In this document: positions 36,319 to 44,304 of the stretch, one piece after another
Position numbering within the stretch: position 1 is the stretch's first letter
Layout: the number at the start of each line of letters is the position of its first letter
Assembly (NCBI GenBank): GCA_964418595.1
Contig: CAYQMF010000042.1
Coordinates: 1 to 47,784, forward strand
DNA: 47,784 nucleotides
DNA from: CAYQMF01 sp964418595
Lineage (GTDB): Bacteria; Planctomycetota; UBA1135; UBA2386
Reading direction: 5' to 3'
The notes under the pieces: generated by a model
Database searches by the model: none
What the model was told of the DNA's origin: nothing
Seen by the model: the letters and a program-made list of their open reading frames with translations, nothing else
Made by a program: the position numbers and the translations under genes

Positions 36319-38193
36319 ATGCGCTGCGCCCTCGCCGCCGTCACCACCTTGACGGCCCTTCTCCCGGCCCAGAACCTCGTCCCCAACGCCAGCCTCGAGA
36401 CCTACTCGACCTGCCCGAACACGTCGGGCCAGATCGCGCTCGCGGTCGGCTGGGACTCGCCCAACGGCGGGACGGTCGAGTACCTCAACGCCTGCGCCGC
36501 CATCCCCTACAGCGTGCCGCCGAACGTGTGGGGCAACGAGCCGGCGCACACCGGCCAGGCCTACGCGGCCTGCATCATGTGGACGCCGCACAGCAACTCG
36601 TGGCGCGAGTACATCGAGGCGCAGCTCACGTCGCCGCTCATCGCCGGCAACACGTACGAGGTGTCGTTCTGGCTCTCCCTCGCCGACATGTCCGGCCGGG
36701 CCATCGCCGACATCGGCGCGCACCTGAACGTGGGCCCGCACACGGGCATCACCAACGGCGACCCGCTCCCGGTCGTGCCGCAGGTGAGCAACCCGGCGGG
36801 CAACTTCATCACCAACACCAGCGGCTGGGTGCAGGTGCTCGGGACCTTCGTGGCGAGCGGCGGCGAGACCCACATCGCCGTGGGCAACTTCAAGGACAAC
36901 GCCTCGACGCCGACCGTGCTCAACAACGGCGCGACCGGCTACGCGACCTACTACGTCGACGACGTGTCGGTGCGGAACGTGACCGCGGGCGCCGGCTGCG
37001 CCTCGACGCTGGTCGGGTGGTCGGACCTGCCGCTGCCGGCGACGACGGGGTTCATCGACATCCAGCAGGTCGACCCGTGCACGCCGGCGTACACGCACTG
37101 CACCACGACGACGCCGGTGCGCGCCACGACCCCGTGGGCGGGCGGCACCGCCTACGACCCGCGCTACGGCACGGTGTGGGTGAGCGACGGCGGCACCCTC
37201 GCCGAGTACTCGATCGACGCAGCCGGCGGCTGCCGTCCGCGCTGCCCGCCCTTCCGCGCCGTGATCTCCGAGCCGACGGCCGTGGTGAGCGGACTCGCCT
37301 GCAGCGACCTGCGCCCGCGGCTCTTCCAACTGGCGACGCGGCCGGGCCTCATGGAGCTGACCATCTACGACAACAGCGGGCGCTGTCCGGATCGGCCGGT
37401 GCAGTGCCGGCGCATCCTGCCGCAGGGTGCGGTCGCCGCGGGCCTCGCCTTCGACGAAGTGAACGACCTGCTCCTGGTCACCGTGTCGTACCCCACGAGC
37501 GCCACCACCTGGGGCACGTGGCTCTGGGTGTCGCGCGCCGCGGACCCGTGCTCGCCGCTCTGCGAGAACCTCCCCTTCGGCTGCTCGCGCGAGATCGTCA
37601 CCGGCCTCGCCTACGACTCCTGCGAGCAGCGCCTGTTCGCGACGGACGGCCGGCTCACCCAGATCGTCGAGGCCCGCGACCTCGTGCGCTGCGACATCCG
37701 CCTGCTCGGCTGCTGTGCCAAGCAACTCGCGCCGGCGTGGCGCGGTCTCGACGTGCTGCCGTGCTGGAAGAAGACCAGCGTCGGCCGCGCCTGCCTCGGT
37801 CGGCCGTGTCCGAGCTGCACGTCGATGCACTTCGGCACCGTCGGCGACCCGTCGCTCGGCACGACCTTCACGCTGAGCCTGCAGGCCGCGCCGGTCGCGT
37901 CGCCCGCGTACCTGATCCTCGCGCCCGGGCCGTGCACGCCGGGCGTGTCGCTGCCGCCGCCCTTCTGCGGCCCGATCTACCCCTCCCTCGGCGGCGCGAT
38001 CGTCGTGCCCGTCGGAACCATCGGCGGGATCGCGCCGTGCGGCGGGCAGACGTCGGTCGGCCTGTCGATCCCGGTGAACCCCGGCCTGTGCGGCCAGCCA
38101 CTGTGCGCGCAGTGGCTCGTGCTGTGCCTGGCGACGAACCAGGTGGGCACCGGCCTCAGCGACGCGCTCGAGTTCACGATCGCGGGGAGCTGA
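36319..38193 (+). CDS. secreted Cys-rich protein with N-terminal carbohydrate-binding-like and C-terminal module
   Basis: A 624-residue exported protein (signal RCALAAVTTLTALLPA, cut before QN). The first 210 mature residues start NLVPNASLETYSTCPN and contain GQAYAACIMW, LTSPLIAGNTYEVSFWLSLA and YYVDDVSV, the layout of DUF642/CBM-like jelly-roll domains in surface proteins. Residues about 230-500 are unusually rich in paired cysteines (CRPRCPPF, CPDRPVQCRR, DPCSPLCENL) with propeller-like GTAYDPRYGTVWVSDGG and GLAYDSCEQRLFATDG segments. From residue 502 (HFGTVGDPSLGTTFTLSL) it carries the C-terminal module. Cysteines probably form disulfides after export. Function is unknown. Confidence 0.8.
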   Translation: MRCALAAVTTLTALLPAQNLVPNASLETYSTCPNTSGQIALAVGWDSPNGGTVEYLNACAAIPYSVPPNVWGNEPAHTGQAYAACIMWTPHSNSWREYIEAQLTSPLIAGNTYEVSFWLSLADMSGRAIADIGAHLNVGPHTGITNGDPLPVVPQVSNPAGNFITNTSGWVQVLGTFVASGGETHIAVGNFKDNASTPTVLNNGATGYATYYVDDVSVRNVTAGAGCASTLVGWSDLPLPATTGFIDIQQVDPCTPAYTHCTTTTPVRATTPWAGGTAYDPRYGTVWVSDGGTLAEYSIDAAGGCRPRCPPFRAVISEPTAVVSGLACSDLRPRLFQLATRPGLMELTIYDNSGRCPDRPVQCRRILPQGAVAAGLAFDEVNDLLLVTVSYPTSATTWGTWLWVSRAADPCSPLCENLPFGCSREIVTGLAYDSCEQRLFATDGRLTQIVEARDLVRCDIRLLGCCAKQLAPAWRGLDVLPCWKKTSVGRACLGRPCPSCTSMHFGTVGDPSLGTTFTLSLQAAPVASPAYLILAPGPCTPGVSLPPPFCGPIYPSLGGAIVVPVGTIGGIAPCGGQTSVGLSIPVNPGLCGQPLCAQWLVLCLATNQVGTGLSDALEFTIAGS

Positions 38194-38253
38194 GCGCGCA
38201 CGTCGGCAAGATCTCCGCCCGCGCGCGCTCGGGCGTGCACGTAGCCTGCGGGC

Positions 38254-39189
38254 ATGCGTTGTCTCGCCCCGCTCGTCGCCGTCCTCGCCTGCCCGTTCCC
38301 GGCCCTCGCCGCGCAACATCCGTCGACGAGCGAGGCCCACGCGAGCAAGGACCTCACCGCGCGCCTCGACGCCGGCAAGTCGAACTACCTGCCCTTCCTG
38401 TCGCGGCCGTCCCTGTCGTGCGGGCTCTACCGCCTGGGCAAGGGCGCGCAGGACCACCAGACCCCGCACGCGCTGGACGAGGTCTACTGCATCCTCGCCG
38501 GCAACGCGCAGCTCCAGGTCGGCGCGAAGACGCACGCGGCCAACCCGGGCAGCATCCTCTTCGTCGCTGCGCACGCCGAGCACCGCTTCGTCGACATCAC
38601 CGCCGATCTCACCGCGCTGGTCTTCTTCTCGAACGCCGTGCCCACGACCGGGGGCATGCGCGAAGGTCCGGCGCCGAACGGCCAGACCGCCTACCACGAG
38701 GGCAGTCCGCGCAATGCCGCGCGCATCTTCTACTGGTTCCAGACCGATTCCGCCGGCCAGATGACCATCGACCACGGTCAGCCCGCGTGGCAGGACGGCT
38801 TCGCTTCGTTCCTGGACAAGCCGTCGGACCGACGCTGGCGCTTCGGCGAGAACAGTTGGAGCACCCTCGACACCAACATCCCGCTCACCATCGGCGGCAC
38901 GAAGCTGGTACCCGGCCTCTACTACCTGGCGCTCGAGAACCATCCCGAGCATGGCCTGCGCCTGCTGGCCCTCGACCCCGACCCGATCCGCAAGCGCAAG
39001 CTCGATGCCTACGACGTCGACAAGACCGAGGGCGGCATCGCGATCCCGCTCAGCGCGGCGCGCGGGCCGATGACGCCGCGCCTGCACGTCGCCCTCGAAG
39101 TGGACCGCGCCCGCCAACACCACGCCACGCTGCGCATCCGCTTCGGCCCGCACGTGCTGACCGCGGACGTGACGCTGCACCCGGAGTAG
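38254..39189 (+). CDS. secreted cupin-DUF2911 fusion protein
   Basis: A 311-residue exported protein (signal RCLAPLVAVLACPFPALAA, cut before QHP). Residues about 45-125 form a cupin barrel: HQTPHALDEVYCILAGNAQL is the first cupin motif with two His and one Glu, and PGSILFVAAHAEHRFVDI is the second with a further His, so a metal site is likely. Residues about 145-310 match DUF2911: MTIDHGQPAWQDGF, WRFGENSWSTLDT, PLTIGGTKLVPGLYYLALEN. DUF2911 occurs alone in many secreted proteins; the fusion to a cupin is less common. Activity is unknown, perhaps a dioxygenase or sugar-binding protein. Confidence 0.82.
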   Translation: MRCLAPLVAVLACPFPALAAQHPSTSEAHASKDLTARLDAGKSNYLPFLSRPSLSCGLYRLGKGAQDHQTPHALDEVYCILAGNAQLQVGAKTHAANPGSILFVAAHAEHRFVDITADLTALVFFSNAVPTTGGMREGPAPNGQTAYHEGSPRNAARIFYWFQTDSAGQMTIDHGQPAWQDGFASFLDKPSDRRWRFGENSWSTLDTNIPLTIGGTKLVPGLYYLALENHPEHGLRLLALDPDPIRKRKLDAYDVDKTEGGIAIPLSAARGPMTPRLHVALEVDRARQHHATLRIRFGPHVLTADVTLHPE

Positions 39190-39248
39190 GCGACGCAATC
39201 GGCATGGCTGTGGATGGGCCGGCGTGGTAGATGCTGGCTGGCCCACCC

Positions 39249-39797
39249 ATGACCCGCGCGCTGCCGATCGAACCCCTGTCGTTGCCGGCGAGCGCCGCCG
39301 ACGTGCGCGCCCTCGCGCTGCTGCTGATCGACGCCGTCGAGTCGGGCGCGGCGGTCAGCTTCGTCCTGCCGCTGTCGCTCGAGGCTGCCGAGGCATGGTG
39401 GCAGAAGACGCTGACGACCTCGCACCCGCGCGCGGTGTTCCTGGTCGCGCGCGACACCGAGGGCATCGTCGGCACGGTGCAGATGCACCCGGCGTGGGCG
39501 CCGAACCAGCCACACCGCGGCGACGTGGTGAAGCTCATCGTGCACCGCCGCGCGCAGCGCAGTGGCCTGGGTGCGCGGTTGATGGGCGCCATCGAGATGG
39601 CGGCCCGCGACGCCGGTCTCACGCTGCTCACGCTCGACGCCAAGCGCGGCATGCCCGCGGAGCGGCTGTATCGGCGCCTCGGCTGGACCTGCGTCGGGGT
39701 GATCCCGGATTTCGCGCTCGATCCCGATCGGCGGGCGCTGCACGACACAGTGGTGTTCTACAAGCGCGTCGACGCGTCGAAGTCCGACCTGCGCTGA
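39249..39797 (+). CDS. GNAT-family N-acetyltransferase
   Basis: A 182-residue acetyltransferase. The fold order is clear: an N-terminal helix (DVRALALLLIDAV), AVFLVARDTEGIVGTVQM on strands 2-4, then VVKLIVHRRAQRSGLGARLM, where R-x-x-G-L-G is the acetyl-CoA pyrophosphate loop. The final part is LTLLTLDAKRGMPAERLYRRL and GWTCVGVIPD. An ATG at 39231 would add six residues; 39249 is preferred because it starts directly with the usual domain opening TRALPIEPL. The substrate is unknown. It is convergent with the oxidoreductase gene 20 bases away. Confidence 0.82.
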   Translation: MTRALPIEPLSLPASAADVRALALLLIDAVESGAAVSFVLPLSLEAAEAWWQKTLTTSHPRAVFLVARDTEGIVGTVQMHPAWAPNQPHRGDVVKLIVHRRAQRSGLGARLMGAIEMAARDAGLTLLTLDAKRGMPAERLYRRLGWTCVGVIPDFALDPDRRALHDTVVFYKRVDASKSDLR

Positions 39798-39816
39798 GGG
39801 TGCCCGCGCAGCCGCG

Positions 39817-40809
39817 CTACTCGCCCACGCTCGCCCAGCTCGACGCGCGCAACGCGCGATAGGCCGCCTCGACGACACGCACCGACGCGAGCATCTCGTC
39901 GGGCGCGATCAACGGCGCGGCGTGGCCCTGCACGGCGTCGCAGAAGTTCTGCAACTGCGCGGTGAAGGCCTGCGCCTTGTCGTAGCCGGTGCCGAACGTC
40001 GTCCAGCCCGAGTCGCCGTGCCGCCGCCACGCCGACCGCTTCCAGCCCACGCGCAGCGTGCCCTCCGAGCCGTACAGCGCGATGTAGTCGTCCTGCTCCT
40101 TGTAGAGGCTCCACGACAGATCGACGCAGCACAGCACGTCGCCCGCGGTGCGGCACTGCAAGCGCACGGTGTCCTCGACTGCCAGCGCCTGCACCGGCGA
40201 TGCCGCCTGCGCCTGCACGGCGGTGATCGGGCCGAGCAGGTAGCGGATGATGTCCACCGAGTGGCTGCCGTTGTCGATCAGCACGCCGCCGCCGGCGACC
40301 TCCGGGTCGCTGTTCCAGCGACCGCGCATGTCGACCTTGCTGCAGAAGGTGTTCTCGAACAGCACCACGCGCCCGAGCGCGCCGGTCTCGAGGATCGCGC
40401 GGGCCTGCACGACGTCGGCCACGTAGCGGAACTTGGACGCCATCAGGAGCTGGCGCCGCTTCGCCGCGGCCGAGGCCACGAGGCGCTCCGCGCTGCCGCT
40501 GTCGAGGGTGAACGGCTTCTCGCACAGGACGTGCAGACCGTTGGCCAGGAAGTGCGCGGTGAGATCAGCGTGCGTCGCCGGTGGGGAGCACACGATCACT
40601 GCGTCGACTTCGCCGAGCAGCGCGGGGTCCTCCGCGTCGGTGAACGCCTGGCAGTCGGCGCGCGCCGCGGTGGCGACGACCACGGAGGGGTCGGCATCCA
40701 CCACTGCGCAGAGCTGCGCCGATGGCACCCGCGCCACCGCGTCGAGATAGGCCTGGGCGATGCGCCCGCAGCCGACGAGGCCGAGGCGCGTGCGCGGCGA
40801 GGTGGTCAC
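39817..40809 (-). CDS. Gfo/Idh/MocA-family sugar or cyclitol oxidoreductase
   Basis: A 330-residue NAD(P)-dependent oxidoreductase. The Rossmann fold opens LGLVGCGRIAQAYLDAV, followed by the conserved VIVCSPPATHADL and CEKPF, whose lysine is the family's catalytic residue. The second domain has SKFRYVADVV, GGGVLIDNGSHSVDIIRYLL with the conserved D-x-G/N-H segment, and a C-terminal helix ending RASSWASVGE. It starts with GTG that overlaps the stop of the aminotransferase by four bases, so the two form an operon. The pairing suggests oxidation of a sugar or inositol to a keto form that is then transaminated. Exact substrate is not determinable. Confidence 0.88.
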   Translation of the reverse strand: MTTSPRTRLGLVGCGRIAQAYLDAVARVPSAQLCAVVDADPSVVVATAARADCQAFTDAEDPALLGEVDAVIVCSPPATHADLTAHFLANGLHVLCEKPFTLDSGSAERLVASAAAKRRQLLMASKFRYVADVVQARAILETGALGRVVLFENTFCSKVDMRGRWNSDPEVAGGGVLIDNGSHSVDIIRYLLGPITAVQAQAASPVQALAVEDTVRLQCRTAGDVLCCVDLSWSLYKEQDDYIALYGSEGTLRVGWKRSAWRRHGDSGWTTFGTGYDKAQAFTAQLQNFCDAVQGHAAPLIAPDEMLASVRVVEAAYRALRASSWASVGE

Positions 40810-42038
40810 CGCGCCGCGTGCTCCCGCGCGAGGCGGCCCGCCGCACTAGCGATGGCCTCGGCCAGGAAGTCGACGTGCTGCGCCTCGTAGCGCTCGTTGA
40901 AGGGCAGGACGACGACGCGGGCGAGAGCGTCGTATGCACCCGGCGTGTCCTCGGCGCGATAGACGATTTCCGGCTCGCCTGCGCGGTGTTCCCCCACGAA
41001 CGGGAACCGGCTCGTGCCGAACGTGCGCTGGTCGCGCAACACCGCGCACTCGAACGCCGGCTTCTGGATGTAGCGCGGTGCGCAGGCGATGCCGCGCTCC
41101 TTGAGCAGCGCGCCGAGGCGCAGCGCCCCACCGGCGAGCACGGCTGGATCGACGCGGAGCGCGTAGCGCCAGTAGCTGTGCTCGCAGCCCGGACGGAACG
41201 CAGGCGGCGCGACGCCGGGAACGCCGGCCAGGGATTTGGTGAGGCGCTGCGCCATCGCGACACGCTGCCGCGTGCCGGCCTCGAGCTTGCCGAGCTGGGC
41301 ACGGGTCACCGCCGCCTGCAGTTCGCTCATCCGGTAGTTCGGCGCGAGGAAGTAGTGGTCGGGCTTGCTGTCGCCGTAGCCCCACGCCTTGTCGGAGAAC
41401 AACCGCATGCGGCGCGCCAGCGCGTCGTCGTCGGTGAGGACGAAGCCGCCCTCGCCGCAGGTGATGTGCTTGCCCTGTTGCAGGCTGAAGCAGCCGACGT
41501 CGCCGATGGTGCCCACGAGGCGACCTTCGCTGCGCGCCAGCAGCGCCTGCGCCGCGTCCTCGATCAGCGGCAGGTTGCGCCGGCGGCAGAGGTCTTCGAT
41601 CTCCGGCATCGACGCCGGGTTGCCGAACAGGTGCGTGACGATCACCGCGCGCGTGCGCCGGGTGAGGCGGGCCTCGATCGTCGCCGCGGTCACGTTGCAC
41701 GTCTCCGGGTCGACGTCGGCGAACACCGGGATCGCGGTCTGGTACAGGATCGCCGCGATCGCCCCCATGTCGGTGATCGGCGTGGTCACGATCTCGTCGC
41801 CCGGCGCCGGATCGATCGCCGCGACCGCGGTGTGCACGGCGGCGGTGCCCGACGCGACGGTGCGCGCGTGCTTCACCCCGAACAGCGCGGCCAGCTCGCG
41901 TTCGAGCGCGGGGACCTGCGCGCCCCGGGTGCCGTTGAGGGTGCCCGACGCGAGGACCTCTTCCAGGAGCGCGCGCTCCTGCGGCCCGAAGGATCGACCG
42001 GAGGCGTCGGCGTCGTTGGGAAGGACGGGGTCTGGCAT
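40806..42038 (-). CDS. DegT/DnrJ/EryC1/StrS-family PLP aminotransferase
   Basis: A 410-residue sugar-aminotransferase-type enzyme. Motifs: TVASGTAAVHTAVAAI (cofactor phosphate region), LIEDAAQAL with the Asp that contacts the PLP ring nitrogen, FSLQQGKHITCGEGGFV with the PLP lysine, and RMSELQAAVTRAQL. The Q-Q-G-K-x-x-T-C-G-E-G-G form resembles the subgroup acting on keto-cyclitols and keto-sugars, such as scyllo-inosose and AHBA-pathway enzymes, not the O-antigen PglE type. With the oxidoreductase downstream it probably makes an amino sugar or aminocyclitol for the surface glycans or a small molecule. A strong hairpin lies upstream at 42061-42099. Confidence 0.88.
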   Translation of the reverse strand: MPDPVLPNDADASGRSFGPQERALLEEVLASGTLNGTRGAQVPALERELAALFGVKHARTVASGTAAVHTAVAAIDPAPGDEIVTTPITDMGAIAAILYQTAIPVFADVDPETCNVTAATIEARLTRRTRAVIVTHLFGNPASMPEIEDLCRRRNLPLIEDAAQALLARSEGRLVGTIGDVGCFSLQQGKHITCGEGGFVLTDDDALARRMRLFSDKAWGYGDSKPDHYFLAPNYRMSELQAAVTRAQLGKLEAGTRQRVAMAQRLTKSLAGVPGVAPPAFRPGCEHSYWRYALRVDPAVLAGGALRLGALLKERGIACAPRYIQKPAFECAVLRDQRTFGTSRFPFVGEHRAGEPEIVYRAEDTPGAYDALARVVVLPFNERYEAQHVDFLAEAIASAAGRLAREHAAR

Positions 42039-42060
42039 CGCGCGGAGCCGCGGGATGGTA

Positions 42061-42099
42061 GCGAGCGGGCCGGGTCTTCGCCCGTACGAGCCCGCTCGC
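42061..42099 (-). terminator. large GC-rich hairpin upstream of the aminotransferase gene
   Basis: GCGAGCGGGC (42061-42070) pairs perfectly with GCCCGCTCGC (42090-42099), and an inner CGGG/CCCG stem (42071-42074 with 42081-42084) folds the loop. It lies 30 bases beyond the stop of the secreted-protein gene at 42129 and 23 bases before the aminotransferase start, so it probably ends transcription of the former. No T-run follows. Confidence 0.6.
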
Positions 42100-42128
42100 T
42101 CAGTCCCGGGTCGGCGCGCGCCTTCGGC

Positions 42129-42620
42129 TCACAGACCCAGGGTCGCGATCGCGCCGTTCGTGACCCGGATCATGCTCGGCACGCAGGTGGGCTGGCAGCG
42201 GCTGTAGATCTCGGCCCACTGCATGTAGAGCGGGAATCCGATGAGGTGCGGGTTGGCGGGGATCAGCATCTGGAACTGGTTCGCGAACGCCGAGCCGAGC
42301 CAGGGCATGGGCACGATGATGTCGGTGGTGGTGTACAGGAAGCAGTTCGGCGGCTGCAGCGCCGAGAGCACCGGCACCGGGATCTGCAGTTGCTGCACGC
42401 CCATGAGGAAGATCGGCCAGTCCTCGCTCACCGGCGTGCGGCCCGACGGCAGGGCCAGGAAGCTGACAGTGAACGTGGTGCCGAGCACGGGCACCCCCGT
42501 GCTGCGGATCAGCGGCGGCGGGTTGCTCGGGTTGCAGCCGGTGCCGTAGGTCGTGAAGCTCGCCTGGGCCGCACCGGCGGTGGCGAGGAGAACGAGACCG
42601 AGGAGGGATCGCGTGATCAT
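42129..42620 (-). CDS. secreted 163-residue protein consisting of the shared module alone
   Basis: A short exported protein: signal ITRSLLGLVLLATAGAA followed by QAS, then directly TTYGTGCNPSNPPPLIRSTG, GVPVLGTTFTVSFLALPSG and a final TNGAIATLGL. This is almost the bare C-terminal module of the larger secreted proteins, with extra Cys residues and a CQPTC motif. The start at 42620 is fixed by the signal; upstream in-frame sequence is disordered and polar. The 161 bases between this start and the fragment at 42782 show no promoter or repeat beyond short G-runs. Role is unknown; as the module alone it is a good source for structural work on the family. Confidence 0.75.
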   Translation of the reverse strand: MITRSLLGLVLLATAGAAQASFTTYGTGCNPSNPPPLIRSTGVPVLGTTFTVSFLALPSGRTPVSEDWPIFLMGVQQLQIPVPVLSALQPPNCFLYTTTDIIVPMPWLGSAFANQFQMLIPANPHLIGFPLYMQWAEIYSRCQPTCVPSMIRVTNGAIATLGL

Positions 42621-42781
42621 GGGTGTTCCTGTGCCCTTGCTGTCTGCCGAGAGGGTCGTTTCCGGGGGGGTCGATTCCGGGGATTCGCTGGGACCAGGGG
42701 ATGCCTCGAGGACGCATGAGACATCCGCGACCCGCACGCCGGAGCGCGCGGGAATGAGCGTCGCCCCCATAGGCGTGCACG

Positions 42782-43249
42782 GTGCACTGGTCGATCCCGC
42801 CCTGCCGTCCGCCAAACAGCACGCAACCGCACGCCGACACGTGGATCTACGGCAACCTCGCGCCGGCGCAGACGGTGGCGTTCGGCGCGGCCTGCGCGGG
42901 AACGAACGGCCCGCCCCTGCTCACCGCCGGCCTCGCGACACCGGGCACGCGCACGCTGACCATCGACATCACCTCGGCGCGCGGTCAGGCGCTGTGCCTG
43001 CTCGCACTCTCGGCCGCGCCGCAGAACCTGCCGCTGGGCGGCGGGTGCGCGCTCTACGTCACCGACCCGCTGGCGCCGGTCCTTTCGCGCAGCACGGGCA
43101 GCGGCTTCGCCAGCTTCGGGCTGGTGGTGCCCGACGAAGTCAGCCTGCGGCGCGGCCGCCTGTACGCGCAGGCCCTCGTCGTCGATCCACTCGGTGCCTT
43201 CGCCGGCGCCGCGTGGACACGCGGCCTGCTGCTCCTGATCGGCGATTGA
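42782..43249 (+). pseudogene. orphan C-terminal fragment of a module-bearing secreted protein
   Basis: The frame from ATG 42782 has no signal peptide, starting instead with polar sequence. From about 42878 it matches the module closely: FGAACAGTNGPPLLTAG, TPGTRTLTIDITSARGQAL, LPLGGGCALYVTDP, LRRGRLYAQALVVDPLGAF and a terminal GLLLLIGD. The match to the C-terminal end of much longer proteins, without a usable N-terminus, indicates a truncated remnant or a start outside normal codons. A divergent signal-bearing gene (42620) is close by, so loss of a 5' part by rearrangement is likely. Translation of the fragment cannot be excluded. Confidence 0.6.
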
Positions 43250-43405
43250 CCCGGCGGGTACCGACGCGCCGCCACGCGGGCGGGAGCCTCATACGCCCTG
43301 CCGCGCAGCTCGAGGGTCCCGCCGTTCTCGTGTTGACCGACCCGATCCCGTTCGCGAGCCCGGTCGGCGATACTCCGGCAGTCCCTGCTCCCCCCTCGAA
43401 CCACC

Positions 43406-44275
43406 ATGCGCTTCCTCGCCACGTTGCTCGTCGCGCTCTCCACCAGCGCCTCCCTCGCCGCCCAACCGATCATCGCCCAGCTCTCCGGGCTCACGAACCC
43501 CGACCGGGTGATCGACTTCGGCGCCAACCTGTTCCCCAACTTCACGCCGATCACCACGCAGTTCGCGGGCATCACGGTGTCGCACGCGCGCTACTACACC
43601 ACCGGCACGTCGAACAACCTCGTCGGCGGTTTCCTCACCAACGATTTCACCGGCCCGCCCAACACGCTGAAGATCGCCTTCGCCGTCCCGATCAAGAGCC
43701 TGAGCTTCGTCTACCACCAGATCTCGACGGCCCAGCCCTCCGTGTTCCGTGCCCTGCGCAGCGGCGTCGTCGTCGATTCGTTCAGCAACACGTCGAACCA
43801 GACCCAGCCGAACAACTACTTCGGCTTCACCAACGTCATCTTCGACGAGTTGCAGATCGACTTCGTGGCCGACTTCAACATCGACACCCTCGCCATCCAC
43901 GACGCCACCGCCGCGTGTCTCGTGCGCAACGGCAGCAACATCAACCCGACCGACTACTCGTGCGTCACCGCGCCGGTGATCGGCAGCAACTGGCAGGGTC
44001 AGATCGCGGTCATCCGCGGCACGCTCGGCACCTGGGTGGCGATCTCGCCCGGCGGCGGCCATCCGGGGATCCCCTTCCTCGGCGGCGAGATCCTGATCCA
44101 GCTCTCGCCCGCGCCGGTGTTCGTGGCCGTGCCGCCCGCGTTCTCGTTCCCGATCCCACCCTTCGCCTCCGGGATCGGACAGCAGATCGCGACGCAGGGG
44201 ATCCGGGTCGACCAGGTCGGCGTGACGCCGACGCTCGTGCTGCTCAACGCCATCGACCTGCGGTTGGGGTTGTAG
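43406..44275 (+). CDS. secreted protein with N-terminal adhesin-like domain and module-like C-terminus
   Basis: A 289-residue exported protein (signal RFLATLLVALSTSASLAA, then QPI). Residues about 40-165 contain GITVSHARYYTTGTSNNLVG, GGFLTNDFTG, and IKSLSFVYHQIST, a beta-rich domain like those in PEP-CTERM-type surface proteins, though no sorting signal is present. The C-terminal 65 residues (SPAPVFVAVPPAFSFPIPPF, then GIGQQIATQGIRVDQ and NAIDLRLGL) correspond to the end of the shared module. The gap 43250-43405 holds TTGACC at 43333 but no properly spaced -10 element, and otherwise GC-rich sequence. The leader is pyrimidine-rich. Confidence 0.78.
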   Translation: MRFLATLLVALSTSASLAAQPIIAQLSGLTNPDRVIDFGANLFPNFTPITTQFAGITVSHARYYTTGTSNNLVGGFLTNDFTGPPNTLKIAFAVPIKSLSFVYHQISTAQPSVFRALRSGVVVDSFSNTSNQTQPNNYFGFTNVIFDELQIDFVADFNIDTLAIHDATAACLVRNGSNINPTDYSCVTAPVIGSNWQGQIAVIRGTLGTWVAISPGGGHPGIPFLGGEILIQLSPAPVFVAVPPAFSFPIPPFASGIGQQIATQGIRVDQVGVTPTLVLLNAIDLRLGL

Positions 44276-44285
44276 GCCGGGCGCG

Positions 44286-44304
44286 CAGCGGACCTACTCC
44301 GCTG
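44286..44304. terminator. 7-bp hairpin between convergent genes
   Basis: CAGCGGA (44286-44292) and TCCGCTG (44298-44304) pair perfectly over a five-base loop. The loop contains the minus-strand stop codon at 44294-44296, and the arms lie between the convergent stops at 44275 and 44294. It is a plausible bidirectional terminator without a T-run. Confidence 0.4.

Noticed and set aside
33892..39246. A 1784-codon open frame on the minus strand and a 1325-codon frame on the plus strand (35253-39230)
   Set aside because: Both overlap the multidomain lipoprotein and downstream genes in other registers and give low-complexity Arg/Gly/Pro products without domains.
42775..42787. Direct GTGCAC repeat around 42780
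   Set aside because: Two short copies next to each other with no further symmetry or gene-start relation; too little to support a site.
43333..43374. TTGACC with GATACT as a promoter for the gene at 43406
   Set aside because: The spacing is about 30 bases, far beyond the 16-18 expected for a sigma-70 promoter.
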